Shown piece by piece: positions 20,583-32,490 of a stretch of 64,000 nt of DNA. A model generated the notes under the pieces. That model worked only from the letters and a program-made list of their open reading frames with translations, searched no databases and was not told the DNA's origin. This DNA is from Gari tellinella (Eukaryota; Mollusca; Bivalvia; Cardiida; Psammobiidae). Both the position numbers and the translations under genes were made by a program. The stretch is from NCBI GenBank assembly GCA_922989275.2, contig OV277858.1:100364794-100428793 (forward strand), read 5' to 3'. Positions within the stretch are counted from its first letter, which is position 1. Each line of letters begins with the position of its first letter.

Positions 20583-22199
20583 GGTGAGTTATGCATTTTT
20601 CTTCGTCTATAGGTATTCTTGCAATCCGACTTATCGACCATGGTCTGGTCCACACATTTCCGGTCATTTTGGTACCAAAGGCTCAACGCCGCATGCCATA
20701 GTTTCTTTGGAATGCTTGTCACAAGTTTCGAATTGAGGGGAAAGATTCTTAAATTTTCGGGATACGGTTTACTAACGAAGCTTATTTTTTGGCATCTAAC
20801 TCGAAAACGGTTTTATGTCCTGTGACTTCAGATGTAGAAACACATTCTACAAGATTCAGTTTGCCCAAAAATGTGTGTTTTTCATAAAAAATCAAATAGT
20901 TGCGTGATAGAAAGGATGATGTACAAGTAGAGTAGTGTATTTAAACGAAATAATGGAGATAGAGTATACTAATCAAAATGGATAGAGTATTTTAATGATG
21001 GCAGTATGTCCAAAACGGACCAGTTTGCGTGGCATTTCCGAAAAGAGACACCGTTTTTTCAAGAGCTCACGAACAACATGTCATCATTACCTTTGAACTA
21101 TCTGTTTGTTTGATATAGTTTGCTAGTCCCGTTGAAAATGTTTAATTATAAAACCGGTAAGTGTGCCCGCCAAGTGGTCCATGACATTCTAGGACAGTTT
21201 AATTGACCACTCTGACCTGATAGCTTTTAGAAAATTGGTTACTCAGATCTAATATCTCTAGTTGAGGTCTGTGTTCCCGTTGCTGATTTGTGCCTTTTAG
21301 AGCGGACTCATACGCCCCACCACGATTGCCCAAATTTATGAATTTTTAAACCGTTTATCTTTTTAAATATGAATTTTTAAACCGTTTATCTTTTTAAAAA
21401 AATACGATTAAGTTTAGTTTCGTTGGCCAAAAATTCGAAAAACAGAATAACCTGCCCTGCAGAACCCTAAAAGAAGAGAATACTATTTGTTAGAAGTGCT
21501 TACGACCTTGTTTTGTTTTTGTTGTTACGAAAGTCTGGAACCTAACCCGATCCACTTAACTGAAAATCATGGACCCGCACCTGATTTATCTTGAACCAGC
21601 GATAAGGAGATAAGTTACAAAAATATCCCACAAATTTCACGCATGCACGGATGTTTAACAATTTGTAAGGAGTATTGTTTATTGCTACTAAACATATTGT
21701 AAAGTAAAACACGCTCATACATTCTGCTATAGCTGCCCACATTTAAGAACCAGTGAGTGTAGTTCAAGTTGTATTTTGCTCATGAAAAAAGGGTGATGCT
21801 CAAAATTGGCTTCCAACGATGGATCATAATCCGTAGGATTCTCTATACTGCCCAACTTTAAGCACTGATACAATATAATGGCTCGTGAGGTTGGAAATAC
21901 CGAGACGTTTCTCGATTCATTTCGACGATTTAATTACATGCCTTAAAAATGTTATAATTCCTTTAATCACTTGAAGTCTTTCGATATAAGAGTTATAAAA
22001 TCATATTCCATACAGAAGGTGCGAAAGTATTATTGGATTTAGGGTTGTCTGTATGTTAATTCTGTCCGTCCACTAGTCTGTCCATACGAAAAATTCTAAT
22101 GTCTATCAATTCAATTGAATAACGGTGCGTCGTCCGGATAACTCCGTTAAGCTTGGTTTATCAAGGACGAATTTATTTTCATTTTACGAGTACGACGTT

Positions 22200-22486
22200 T
22201 GTTTTATGTTTATAGAGAGACATGGAGCACGTCTGCACAACTTTGTGGCAAAATGTACAGAAGCAGGGCTGGTCTTAGCATCCATGAGCGCCAGCACATC
22301 AACAAGGCGCCCTACAGATGCTGTGGAAAGAATTTTTACAGCATCATCCACCTGCTAAGCCACAGATATAGGTCTTATCCATACAAAATGGCATTGATTG
22401 CTTGTGTACAAAATCACCGCAGTCGACAACATTTTAATGGTTTTAATGAGTATTTCCACTGTCAGTGTTGCCACAGACTCTGAATA
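22200..22486 (+). pseudogene. C2H2 zinc-finger protein relic
   Basis: One 94-codon frame reads GKMYRSRAGLSIHERQHINK then APYRCCGKNF, SIIHLLSHRYR, matching the spacing of a C2H2 finger (K-x-Y-x-x-R-x-x-L-x-x-H-x-x-x-H) and its linker, with the first Cys pair and several later residues degraded. A further CQCCHRL may be a third finger start. No domain outside the fingers is visible. It lies in the interior of the 3.3-kb TIR element, so it is either a host fragment the element picked up or host sequence. Confidence 0.45.
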
Positions 22487-24151
22487 ATGGTTCAGAATTA
22501 TTGAGTCATTATATCATAATCCTCGCGTAAAGGAATATAGTATCTCATCACGATCTTACAAATACAAATGGCGATCTGACAGCTCCAAAGTATGTCAAGT
22601 TTTTGGAAAAGCGTTAAAACTTGTAAATTGAAAATTCATGATAAAGCGAATTTGCCGCCTCTTGCTTATCACACATCATATTCCGAAAATGGACATCATT
22701 AAAACGACAGAAGGATGATGAAAATATGATGATTCCATCAGTTTTCTAAACTGTAATTTTGAACAGCGATGTGAAGTGAATATTAAGTCACTTTCAAGTT
22801 ACTAATTTGTTTTCACTTATCCCCTATTGTTTTAGTTTTAAAGGTTGACAAACATGGAGTTAAAATACCACTATTAAAATTAACACGGAGCTCAACATCT
22901 GAAAAATCACAGTTATGATGAGGCAAACGTTTAATTAATTATGAATAAACACATAATATTGAACACTCAAGTTTATCTGGTTCGCCTTCACAATAAATTC
23001 TGCTTAAGTAAACACAGTTTCATTCACCATCATCAGAAATTCCCATGCGCTTCCCAACCAGCATCTTTGAATAAACACATCATATTGAAAACACTCAAGT
23101 TTATCTTGTTCGCCTTCACAATAAATTCTGCTTATGTAAACACAGTTTTCTTAAAGTGGTTCTTCTTTTTCCCATTATCTGAAATAAAAGTCATACTGTA
23201 GATAGAAGCAAAGCTAAGTTACACTTTAGATAGAAGTCAAGTTTAACATCTTTAACCGTTTCCTCCACTCCAAAGTATATATATACCATGCAAACTGGCT
23301 CGTTTTGGACATACTGTCATCATTAAAATACTCTACCCATTTTGATTAGTATACTCTATCTCCATTATTTCGTTAAAATACACTACTCTTCTTGTACATC
23401 ATCCTTTCTATCACGCAACTATTAGATTTTTTATGAAAAACACACATTTTTGGGCAAACTGAATCTTGTAGAATGTGTTTCTACATCTGAAGTCACAGGA
23501 CATAAAACCGTTTTCGAGTTAGATGCCAAAATAAGCTTCGTTAGTAAACCGTATCCCGAAAATTTAAGAATCTTTCCCCTCAATTCGAAACTTGTGACAA
23601 GCATTCCAAAGAAACTATGGCATGTGGCGTTGAGCCTTTGGTACCAAAATGACCGGGAATGTGTGGACCAGACCATGGTCGATAAGTCGGATTGCAAGAA
23701 TACCTATAGACGAAGAAAAATGCATAACTCACCTTTTTTCTTGAAAGCTGTCGGCCATTGTTAGTAAATACTATCAATACAAAAGTCACGTGATTGGTCG
23801 CCCTGTAAAAGGCATGTCTGTTTAACATTTGTCTTGCTTTGAGCAGCTGTGCATTCAGTGGTCGTAAAAAGATGATTTACTGTATAGTCAAAATGGTTTC
23901 AAGAGGATTCATGGTTAGTCCGAACTTAGCACACATTTTTTGTTTTCGTACACCCAGGGTCAGTTATTTTCATTCCTTCTCTTACAGTGAAGAATCTGTT
24001 ATTCTTTCCCGTTTAAAGCGACTCGCAACCAGATGGTGCATTAAAAATAGTAGTTTGTAAATATGTGTCAAACGCTTATATGAATGGTAAAGAATTAATT
24101 TAGGATAAGAAATTCTGTTTAAAAAAATGTATTTCAATAAAAAAAAATACT

Positions 24152-24240
24152 GGTCTCTGGTGGGATTCGAACCCGTGGCCCGGCATTGGCGGACAGAAGG
24201 CAAAATAGGGGAAACCGCTTAGACCAATGGACCACGGAAC
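24152..24240 (-). tRNA. tRNA-like sequence (SINE head or tRNA pseudogene)
   Basis: The minus strand has an A-box match TGGTCCATTGG and a perfect B-box GGTTCGAATCC, followed by a T run that could end pol III transcription. The 5' and 3' acceptor strands do not pair, so it is not a functional tRNA. Confidence 0.45.
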
Positions 24241-24529
24241 TATCCGTTTATCTGGGATCGATTTAACGTATATTAATGTGTAGCGATCGAAAGTGCATAC
24301 AACTTCGTAATTCGGCTCGTGTTTATGTCTGAGCCCGTGTAGAGAAGCAACAACAACAACTATACCGTCTACTAGTCGGTATAGAAAAACAATGGAAAAT
24401 ATCTAAAAATCTAAGATTCGGTGACGATTCTTGAGACTTTTTTTGGACTGATCATATTTTTTTAATGTCAGAAGCCAAATAATGCCACAAATTTGCTTTT
24501 ATTTGAGTATTTTATTTTATTTTGACAAG

Positions 24530-24765
24530 TACACCATCCGGTTGCGAGTCCCTTTAAACGCAAACGTACGCAACGCAAAACACTAAAACGTAAAGTGCAA
24601 CTTTTGGACAATTCTGATAATGCATGTTTATCATGGTGGCAAACAGTTTGGAGCCTGTTCAGACGCCGGGTTACCCGGCGTCTGATCTGGCTCCAAACTG
24701 TTTGCACTGCAAATAATAGTTTTAGCGTCGCGTTTATTGGGAAAGAATAACAGATTCTCCACTGT
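24530..24765. mobile_element. MITE (CTCCACTGTA terminus) containing hairpin H2
   Basis: The right terminus GAATAACAGATTCTCCACTG-TA matches the ends at 19389, 38853 and 41318. Hairpin H2 (24639-24705) is nearly perfect: GGAGCC/GGCTCC and GACGCCGGGT/ACCCGGCGTC. The left end, within a GCGTTT/AAACGC-rich segment near 24550, is approximate. Confidence 0.6.
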
Positions 24766-25129
24766 AACCCCTTCACCGCTATACCGTCATCAAATTTAAA
24801 CCATTTATTGTCATCTGCTTTTATTTCTCAAATATAAGTTTTAGGCATTTTGACTTAACTCTTTCAACACCACGGACCAGTTTAAAATGTACACATTACA
24901 TTTGCAAACAGTGTAGAGATCAGAAGGCTCCTAAAGGAGTCCTCTTAGCAGGATCTTATATGGTTTGCTAATTCAGAGCATTATTTATTGAGCTACCCAG
25001 AGTACCTCAAATATCCACAATGGAACATAATAACCCTCAAGAGTTACTTAGTGTTGAAAGAGTTAAGGAATATTGAAATGAGCATAAAATATAAGGTGTC
25101 TGATCAGGATCCAGCTGTGAAGGGGTTAA
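24764..25129. mobile_element. TTAA-type MITE, outer of a nested pair
   Basis: The termini TAACCCCTTCACCGCT and AGCTGTGAAGGGGTTAA are inverted repeats. The right one carries TTAA at 25126-25129; the left one is altered to GTAA and abuts the MITE at 24530-24765. A second TTAA-type MITE (24855-25066) lies inside. Confidence 0.6.
24855..25066. mobile_element. TTAA-type MITE, inner, with hairpin H3
   Basis: The termini TTAACTCTTTCAACACCA and AGTGTTGAAAGAGTTAA are inverted repeats with TTAA at both ends. It contains a hairpin copy at 24904-24969 (core GGCTCC/GGAGTCC). Confidence 0.7.
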
Positions 25130-25340
25130 AACTTAAAATAACTTAAGGAAAATGCACCGACAGGAAGACTGTTGGGGGTAGTCCGGAGCATACACACATC
25201 GTTCGTTTCCGTACACCCAGAATCGGTTAGTTCCGTTCCTCCATCTGGAGGTGACTTCTGTTATGGGAATACGGTACAGTGTCTGCAGTTTAAATCATTT
25301 GAGCCGTGCCATGAGACAATCTGCCTTATTGCATTCAAAT

Positions 25341-25524
25341 AGCGTAGATCAAGGCCATCCGCCGCGTCAAAGACGCGGTGGCTGGTGTTGATCTACACTG
25401 TTTGACAACCACATGCATCTAAAAGCATTGTATTTAGCAGTGTTATATACGGTTTTTGGCAGTGTAGACCAAACTCTGATACATAGCCTGGGATGACAAC
25501 GGTGCTTGGTCTGTACAATGTTGC
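25341..25524. repeat. Two hairpin copies (H4, H5) in tandem
   Basis: H4 (25341-25414) pairs GCGTAGATCAA with TTGATCTACAC, with core CCGCGTC/GACGCGG. H5 (25459-25524) pairs GTGTAGACCAA with TTGGTCTGTAC and has lost most of its core. Confidence 0.6.
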
Positions 25525-26990
25525 AAATACAATAAGGCAGGTGTTATCATTGCATTGTTATACATCTTCCGTGTTTTGTAATTGTTCACATTTCAATTTA
25601 TATGAAATGAAATACATATATATATATATATATAAAGTCTTAATCATGTAAAAAGTAACATAAGTGTTAGGCAATCAATCTTTAAGGATGCATATAACTC
25701 TTTGCACTCAGAGAATTGCTTGATACAGAAAACATGTAACACAGATATTATACACATTTTCCATAGGAGGCAATTCACTTTGCAGTAAAAGCTTTAAAGC
25801 TTGATTCATAAACTCGTCATTACAGGGAGTCATTTCGACTCATTTGCTGCTCAGGTATTCACATGTATTTACTGTGCCTGTATTTTTCACTTATCTTCAA
25901 TAGCATACGAGCGTTTAAAACTCGCATACGGTGCTCTTCTTTGATAATTCTTATCTTCCATATGTAAGATTTGAGGCAATCATGAGATTTGCGTTAATTT
26001 CATGTAACATTCAAAGGAACTGAATTTCAAGTTAAGAAAACGGCTTTTTTGAACGCGCAGCTTAACTTGTGTTAACTAGACACTAGTTTTGTGAAAAATG
26101 ACTTTGGCCCCTAGGTTACTTGGGACAGTGCTACAGCGAAGATGTAATTGATATCAAACTACTGGAAATATTTTAGACTAGCCAAGACATGCATCTAAAT
26201 TGGAAAATGGTTTGCGTTGGTGTTCCTTCGTTCCATGGCTTTCTGAGAATTCCATAACTTTTCGTGTTGAGTATATTTGCCACTCATATAAACATGAATA
26301 GTCGAAAGTGTAGAAAAGTTGTCCTTTCTATATTGTATTGTGATTTGTTTTGCGTATCGTTTGCCCCGCGATACTTTGACCATTAAAACTGCGATATTAA
26401 ACCCATTCACTGCCACGATGTCTTCTACTTTTACGTCTGCTTTTATTTCTGAAATTTAAATTTTGGTTAAACTGAGTTTAACTGACTGCAAAACGAATCG
26501 TAATGAGTGTATACATATGTATTCATATAATTCACTGCGCTACATGGTGTGTAAGCAGAATAAAAACTTGTTCGCAAGTAACCATTATACTCGGAGGAAT
26601 GCAGAGAATGGATTAAGACAAATGGCTGCGTAAAGTCCAGTTATATTTTCGAGCAAACATGCAATCTGACAAATGCAATGTTCGAGGACGATCACAGACT
26701 CCTTTCAAGCAATTGGAATTGCCTAATGTCATAAAGCTTTTGGGATGAGTCTGATATCGTTCTCAATTTTTGATTGGTCAAGTTTAAGCTTTTGCTTTAT
26801 AACCACTGGACTCGATCAGACGCAATGTTACTCTGTATCCAGATTGTCATCCGCCACAGAGTTCAACATTTCGATAGCCCAGCTGCTTGAAATATTAACA
26901 CACTCACCCCTGAAACTTTTAATGGACAATTCCAATTTAAAAATAAGTCTAGTCCATTTTTTACTATTTAGGGTTGATGTTAACACTCTT
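25525..26990. other. No gene recognised
   Basis: AT-rich sequence with a short TA microsatellite at 25615-25634. Frames are short and motif-free. About 26735-26830 resembles the repeat at 11385-11525 and 41156-41265 (GATTGGTCAAGTTTAAGC and an inverted GCTTTTGC region). Confidence 0.35.
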
Positions 26991-27003
26991 TTTTTAAAAA
27001 TGA

Positions 27004-27070
27004 CAAACAGTGCAGACCCTGATCAGAGGGCTCCTTAAGGGGCCCTCTGATCAGGGTCTACACTGTTTGC
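27004..27070. repeat. Hairpin H6, near-perfect
   Basis: Arms CAGACCCTGATCAGAGGGC and GCCCTCTGATCAGGGTCTAC with outer AACAGTG/CACTGTT. The core differs from most copies (GAGGGC instead of GACGCC), yet pairing is kept. Confidence 0.8.
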
Positions 27071-27531
27071 ATAAGACAAGTGTAATCCACACAGGTACAC
27101 TGTTTGTAAATGACGACTATACTCGTCGCTAAGGTTGAATGTGTCACGTTGACAATCGCGGGTAATATTAAAGACAGAGCTAAAATAAATAATATGTTAT
27201 GTCTAAAAAAGGCATGAATGGCCCAGTTTCTAGTTATCAGGTCTGTGTAACCACAAACTCATTTTGTTCAAAACTGGACCTTCATTTACACCAACACGTG
27301 GCAGAAACCCTTTCACTCTATATTGTAACCTACGTGGTACGTTTGTTTATGCAAATGAGGCTTCCCAAATCGTTGTATGTTGGAAAGTGAGTCAAGTAAA
27401 TAGCGCAACAAACATCTCATTGTGTGAGCTTAAGCTTTGCACAGACGGTGTATGCTGTTGCTGGGTCACTCGGTTTGCACTTTACAATACTATCTATAGA
27501 GTGTTTACAGTGTTGAAGACAGATGGTTGCT

Positions 27532-27770
27532 TTAACCCATTTATACCCAGTGGATTCTTCCATGTTTATATAATATATAATATTGGATTAGTCAATGTTT
27601 TATCAAACGGATGCCAGGTCAAAATTGTCATTTTTTCATTTTGTTTTATATTGAAATTCCTATCGGCAAACAGTGTAGATTCTGAACAGACGCCGCATTA
27701 TGCGGCGTCTCATCAGAGTCTACAGTTTGCCCATATCCCATATATGGGATCGAGGGCACAGATGGGTTAA
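27532..27770. mobile_element. TTAA-type MITE with hairpin H7
   Basis: The termini TTAACCCATTTATACCC and GGGCACAGATGGGTTAA are inverted repeats with TTAA at both ends. Hairpin H7 (27666-27730) near the right end pairs AGATTC with GAGTCT and GACGCCGCAT with ATGCGGCGTC. Confidence 0.75.
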
Positions 27771-28006
27771 GGAGCATTCCAGGACTGAACTATGCATCCT
27801 CTCAGATTTCCTACCTGGGATCTATCGAACCTCTATAAATTCCACGGTCATTGTACATTTTGCAGTCTTAAAAACATTTAAAAGAAACAATCAATGCCAT
27901 TCGAGCTCTGATTTGGATCCATGCTGTATGCTGAAATAAGTCAAGTCGCGATCAGCAGCCAAAAGGTTAAGATATGTAAACAATATAAGTCTGAGAAAAC
28001 GTATAA

Positions 28007-28205
28007 TACAGTCGAACTTCGATATCTCGAACTCGCTTAATTCGAACTATCCGATTTGTCGACACACGAATTGCATTATTTTGTGTTCGGTTAAGTCAAA
28101 CATATACCCGTATTTCAAAGTTAAAACGTGACTAAGCCACCTTTTAACTTTGAAATACGGGTATGTTCGACATAGCCGAGTTCGAGATATCGAAGTTCAA
28201 GTGTA
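28007..28205. mobile_element. Tc1/mariner pogo-like MITE
   Basis: The ends TACAGTCGAACTTCGATATC and (inverse) GATATCGAAGTTCAAGTGTA, extended by GAACTCG/CGAGTTC, form ~28-bp TIRs next to TA. A longer internal inverse match (ACCCGTATTTCAAAGTTAAA) makes the element foldback. Such ends are typical of pogo/Tigger derivatives. Confidence 0.8.
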
Positions 28206-28295
28206 GTAATATTCTTTTCTGAAAAAAGTAAAGAACTGTTAAAAAATTGATGTTACGAAAATTCCGTTTTCAAACGGCTTAATGAAGGAACAATT

Positions 28296-28544
28296 ACTGT
28301 AAAACAGGTATTTTTCGCGTCATGAATATTTCGCGTAATGCGATTTTGTATTAATTCGCGACATCATGCAATATTTCAAGCAGGTGGCAGCTTAAAGCAG
28401 GTTGAAAGTAACGCAGAGTATGTCTTAAGGCACATTCTGCTTTACTTTCAACCTGCTTTAAAAAGTCACCTATTTTCAAAACTAGAGACATTCGCGAATT
28501 AACGCGTAAATTATATTCTCGCAAATAAAACCGGTTTTACAGTA
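28296..28544. mobile_element. TA-flanked MITE carrying the second hairpin family
   Basis: The ends TACTGTAAAACAGGTATTTT and AAAACCGGTTTTACAGTA are inverted repeats, and TTCGCG/CGCGAA motifs are repeated inside. The centre (28386-28465) is a hairpin with arms GCTTAAAGCAGGTTGAAAGT and ACTTTCAACCTGCTTTAA, also found at 40231, 47354 and 48892. Confidence 0.75.
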
Positions 28545-29880
28545 TTCATATAATCTCTTTCGATGTAAACTGAGTTATATCATATCGTTTAATCTCCTTA
28601 GCACTTAATGTATGACTTACAAAGGCAGTGTAATAAAAGAAACTCATTAATTGTATCTGATCTGGGTCTTAACTATTTCGAATTGTTGATAATGCTAGTT
28701 TCATGTGTTATAATATATATAATAAACTCGTTGACTAAAACTAATATGACGCTTGCTAATAGACTTCGAGCTACTGAAGACCCCCTCCCCCCATGTGGGG
28801 ACTTTTGACCACCATACTTTTCTGAAACCTCATGGTCTTCTGAGTAAATTCTGATTTTCTGCCCTTTGTACGTTGGGGCTTTACCCGATCAGAGCAAATT
28901 GAAATTACCTCCCCTTTGGGAAAATTAAATTCTGATAGATTAAGTATTGATGACTTTTTTTAGTTGCAAAATAGCTGGTCTTCACAAATATCACCATTGT
29001 TTTTATCGATACACACTATTCATCACAAGAATCGATCTAAACGAGTGTTTTCCATACTTTTTTACTGAAGTATCTCCCCTTGAAAATATCAAATACCATA
29101 AACATTAGCTAATTCATAGTTTATTACATTTAAAGCTTATTTGAAAACCTAGTTTTTCTTTAAATTATGATAAAATATTCAACTGGGTATAGTGAGGGTG
29201 TTTTCTAGCATACATTAAATATATTTTCGCGGAAAATATCGTCTTAAATTATGAAATAACAAAAATATCGACAAAGACTTACATACTGTGAATAACAGTA
29301 AGAAATACAATGAGGATAATTAGGCAGTCATGGATCATGGAAACTGATTACCATAGAACATCATGATGATGGGGGTGTGCACAAGTTATTAGGGTCTAAC
29401 GATTCTAATTTGGGTTTACCGATATACAGAGTTATCCCAATTTCTGTCATGAGTGAACTCCCCTGATAACTGTTGAGTAGCTTTCGGTTTAAGATCACGC
29501 AATATTGACTGTGTAACGACTTAGAAATGAATATTGAAGTCGGTTTAAAATACTGTTGCACAGTAAAATGTCCACCTCTGGCATTGCATTTACCTATCTT
29601 TAAACTAAAACTGAAAAAAATACTGATTTAATTCACACTTGAGCAATGTGATGTTTTATACTTTAAACGTAAAACGTACTTTCAGATACAGTTGAATTTA
29701 TTCTAGTTACCATTTCCAAAGGGATTGTGAGCGTAATAAAGATTAAAAGAAAGGGAATAATAAACTTGCATGTGGATTCTTCTTTTCTTTCTGCTTTACT
29801 TATGTCCTAAATAAAGCAGTCAATGTCTTAAGCGATCTATTTTAGTGACTGCTTAACGCTTTGCCTGCTGATTGCGACTA

Positions 29881-29928
29881 GATGGGAGCCGCGTAACACG
29901 GCGTCTGATCTGGATCCAGACTGTTTGA
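29881..29928. repeat. Hairpin fragment H8
   Basis: The right arm is intact (CGGCGTCTGATCTGGATCC then AGACTGTTTG). The left arm is shortened. Confidence 0.55.
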
Positions 29929-30244
29929 CACTAATCTTTATGTTTATGTACTTAAAAATGTACAAACCAAAATTTCACAACTTTTGCAGACCACAATTTC
30001 GAAGCAAACGATATCACCGCAAGATAAGAGCCAATATGGGTTATATTGTAATATTATATTTCTTTAATTCTAGTACATTACACAACTGTTCATTGTGTAA
30101 GGCGATTTAAAAATGATGTGAAGTTGGCTACTTTTACTTAATATTATTATATTAATGAATTAAATGAAAATAATGGATGTTCACTTAAGAATAAAATGAT
30201 CAAGTAAATAGTGTGCTAAATGACAAACTATGTATCTGGATCAA

Positions 30245-30935
30245 ATCCGTTTGTAACTGCAAGGAGGCATTCGCCTTGAGACCAAGCTTTCAGTGTACCG
30301 AGCAGTGGTTCTACATGTAACCACATTGCTGTATGCCAGTGAAACATGGACAGTTTATGCGTGTTATGCCAGACAACTCAACCACTTCCACAGAAGCACT
30401 CTTCGCAAGCTTCTTGGTATTAGATGGCAAGACAAGGTTCCTGACACTGAAGTTCTCAAAAGAGCAAAACTCCCAACTGTACATATGCTCCTTCAACAGT
30501 CACAGATGCGCTGGACAGGTAACGTGTGTCGCATGTCAGATGAGCGACTCCCAAAGCAGCTCTTATACGGAGAGCTCTCCACTGGTAAAAGGAAAGTTGG
30601 CAGCCAGAAAATAACGGTTCAAAGACTGCATGAAGGCTTCGCTTCGCAAGATAGACCTTCACACAGACACTTGGGAAGACCTGGCTCAGAGCCGCCCTGC
30701 ATGGAGATCAGCTGTGAGGAAAGGCTTGGTTGAAGCAGAGACAAGTAGGTTAGAGCATGCCAGGAAGAAACGTATGGACCGGAAGGCTCGAGAAGCCAGT
30801 ACCTGAACAACACCATCCGACAACGTGTGTATTTACTGTGGACGTACCTTTGGTGACAGGATAGGCCTTATTAGCCACATACGCAATCATCCCAGAAACT
30901 CAACAACTTGAAGGTGCGGTCATGTTCGCATGGCG
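30245..30935 (+). pseudogene. 5'-truncated LINE: RT C-terminal domain and zinc finger
   Basis: The frame 30293-30733 reads LLYASETWTVYACYARQLNH, FHRSTLRKLLGIRWQDKVPD, TEVLKRAKLPTVHMLLQQSQ and RWTGNVCRMSDERLPKQLLY, the well-known C-terminal region of many animal LINE RT proteins. After a frameshift, 30820-30895 encodes a C2H2-type finger CIYCGRTFGDRIGLISHIRN-H, then a stop. Insertion started within RT (5' truncation), so no catalytic motif is left. The clade (RTE-, Rex- or CR1-related) is not decided from this part. Confidence 0.82.
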
Positions 30936-31055
30936 ATGGACGAACAGCACAGGTCTGCCATATCACATTACAAAGGAACGTGACATTACGTAACCCAACA
31001 CAGCAGCCCTATATAGCAAGACATAAGCGCCATTAACACTCCGAGCATGATTTGA

Positions 31056-32070
31056 GCCCCGTTCTCACTGTCCCAGATTTGGTGATCGGAGAGTCCCGGT
31101 TTAGCAAACCGGCAGTCGCCGGGAGTCACCAGGAGTTCAACATTGGCGACGCCCAGGACGATCTGGGATCGACCGTGTTCATCTGGCTGCCACCGGCTAA
31201 CAGCCCCGGATGCTTTAAACTGTTTAATACAACCGGGGGTCACCAGAACCGGCTTATTCCTGGTAACACCGGTGCAACGCAGGGAAATGCCGGAGCAACG
31301 CTATTACCGGCACATCCGTGGCAGGTCCGTGAACAACCAAGGTGTTAGAGGCATAGAAATGGATTTCTTTTTTTTTTTAACAAAAATGCAATTTTCTGCA
31401 TTTCATTTTTAGAGTTTGCATTTCGTCAGCGTTTAAATAGGAAATAATATCATCTTCTCTATTGTATAGAGTAAATATAATACATAAAACGAAGTTACTC
31501 TTTCTAAATAAATGGCTTCATGCTTAAATTTTTATGTACACTACAAACAGTATGGAGCCAGATCAGACGGCGGGCAAACTGTTTGCCACTCAAATTAAAA
31601 TGAAGTTTGAACAGTCTACAACATTATAGTGTTCTACTTTATTGTATTACGTTTGCATTTCATATCATTTACCCTGAGAGACAAAAGAGAACTGATGCTT
31701 ATTCATGTTCGCCCCGGTTTAAGTCCTTTCCGGCGAACACCGGGTAACGTCGGCACGTCACCTTTGAACAACCGGGGTATGACGGGACGCCACCAGTGGT
31801 CACCGGGATACCACCAGCGATGACCGGGTTACACCGTGTTATACCGGGATTAACCGGGAACAGGCCGGCTCTACACCGTAATTACACCGGGCCAAACTGG
31901 GAACTAACCGGGATAGTCAGGGGAGATGCGGCTTCATAGCCGGTTGTCCACCGGGGGAGACACCGGGAATATGAGAACGCAATGTATTTTTTTTTATGAA
32001 AAACGTCCCAGTTCATCCCCGGTTCACCGGCTATCTTTTACCGGGACCTACACCGTGACAGTGAGAACGG
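31056..32070. mobile_element. GC-rich ACCGGG-repeat element with short TIRs
   Basis: The ends CCGTTCTCACTGTC (31058-31072) and GACAGTGAGAACGG (32057-32070) are perfect inverted repeats. The subterminal parts are dense in CACCGGG/CCCGGTG-like words (about 31080-31340 and 31700-32050), far richer in G+C than the surroundings. The middle (31350-31690) is AT-rich and has hairpin fragment H9 (31543-31587). No ORF. Confidence 0.65.
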
Positions 32071-32281
32071 TGCTTAACTTCTTTTACAAGCCGATTAATG
32101 ATGAAATGCATATCTGGGTACTGTTATCCACATGATAGATCTACTGCCGTAATGAAAACACAAATCTACTTGCGTTACTTGAACATGAGTTTTTGACTAC
32201 TGTACTGTACCGCATTATGTTTTTGATACAGATCACAATAATAAATAAATAAATAAGTAAATAAATTAAGATAAAAAGTTA

Positions 32282-32490
32282 AAGCACCTGGTTTGGTTGA
32301 TGGCTTTTGATTAACGCTTTCAACACTGAACACCAGTAATGATGACTATTGCAAACAATTTTATCCAGATCATGCTGTACAGAAATTGGATTCATAGAAT
32401 CTATCTCTTCGCATAAGGACATAAGGATGCTTCTACACTGTCTTAAGAATTCTGAATGCATGCAGACGATGGTGTGAAGCAAAGGTAACT
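32282..32490 (-). CDS. Candidate internal exon of an unrecognised protein
   Basis: A minus-strand open frame reads CMHSEFLRQCRSILMSLCEE, IDSMNPISVQHDLDKIVCNS, HHYWCSVLKALIKSHQPNQ, and is followed by GTGCTT, a possible splice donor. A possible acceptor (TTATTAAG) precedes TTACCTTTG. Composition is amphipathic-helical and gene-like, about 65 residues, with no stop and no repeat signature. I do not recognise it. It could be an exon of a host gene whose introns hold the surrounding elements, a captured exon or chance. Confidence 0.3.

Larger units (their letters stand above)
20511..23805. mobile_element. 3.3-kb element with ~520-bp terminal inverted repeats
   Basis: The left arm 20511-21035 and right arm 23285-23805 are near-identical inverse complements, starting CAGGGCGACCAATCACGTGA. 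Both sides carry TAAAA directly next to the arms (20506-20510 and 23806-23810), a likely 5-bp target duplication. The interior (2.25 kb) has no transposase frame. It contains a C2H2 zinc-finger relic and a ~80-bp direct repeat (22941-23020 and 23068-23148). High arm identity suggests a young insertion or arm homogenisation. Superfamily unassigned. Confidence 0.85.

Noticed and set aside
20527..20825. Two 68-69 codon frames in the TIR arm
   Set aside because: They overlap in different frames and show no motif; the mirrored frames in the other arm only reflect arm identity.
31052..31412. Overlapping 85-98 codon frames in the GC-rich block
   Set aside because: Explained by low stop-codon density in ACCGGG-type repeats.
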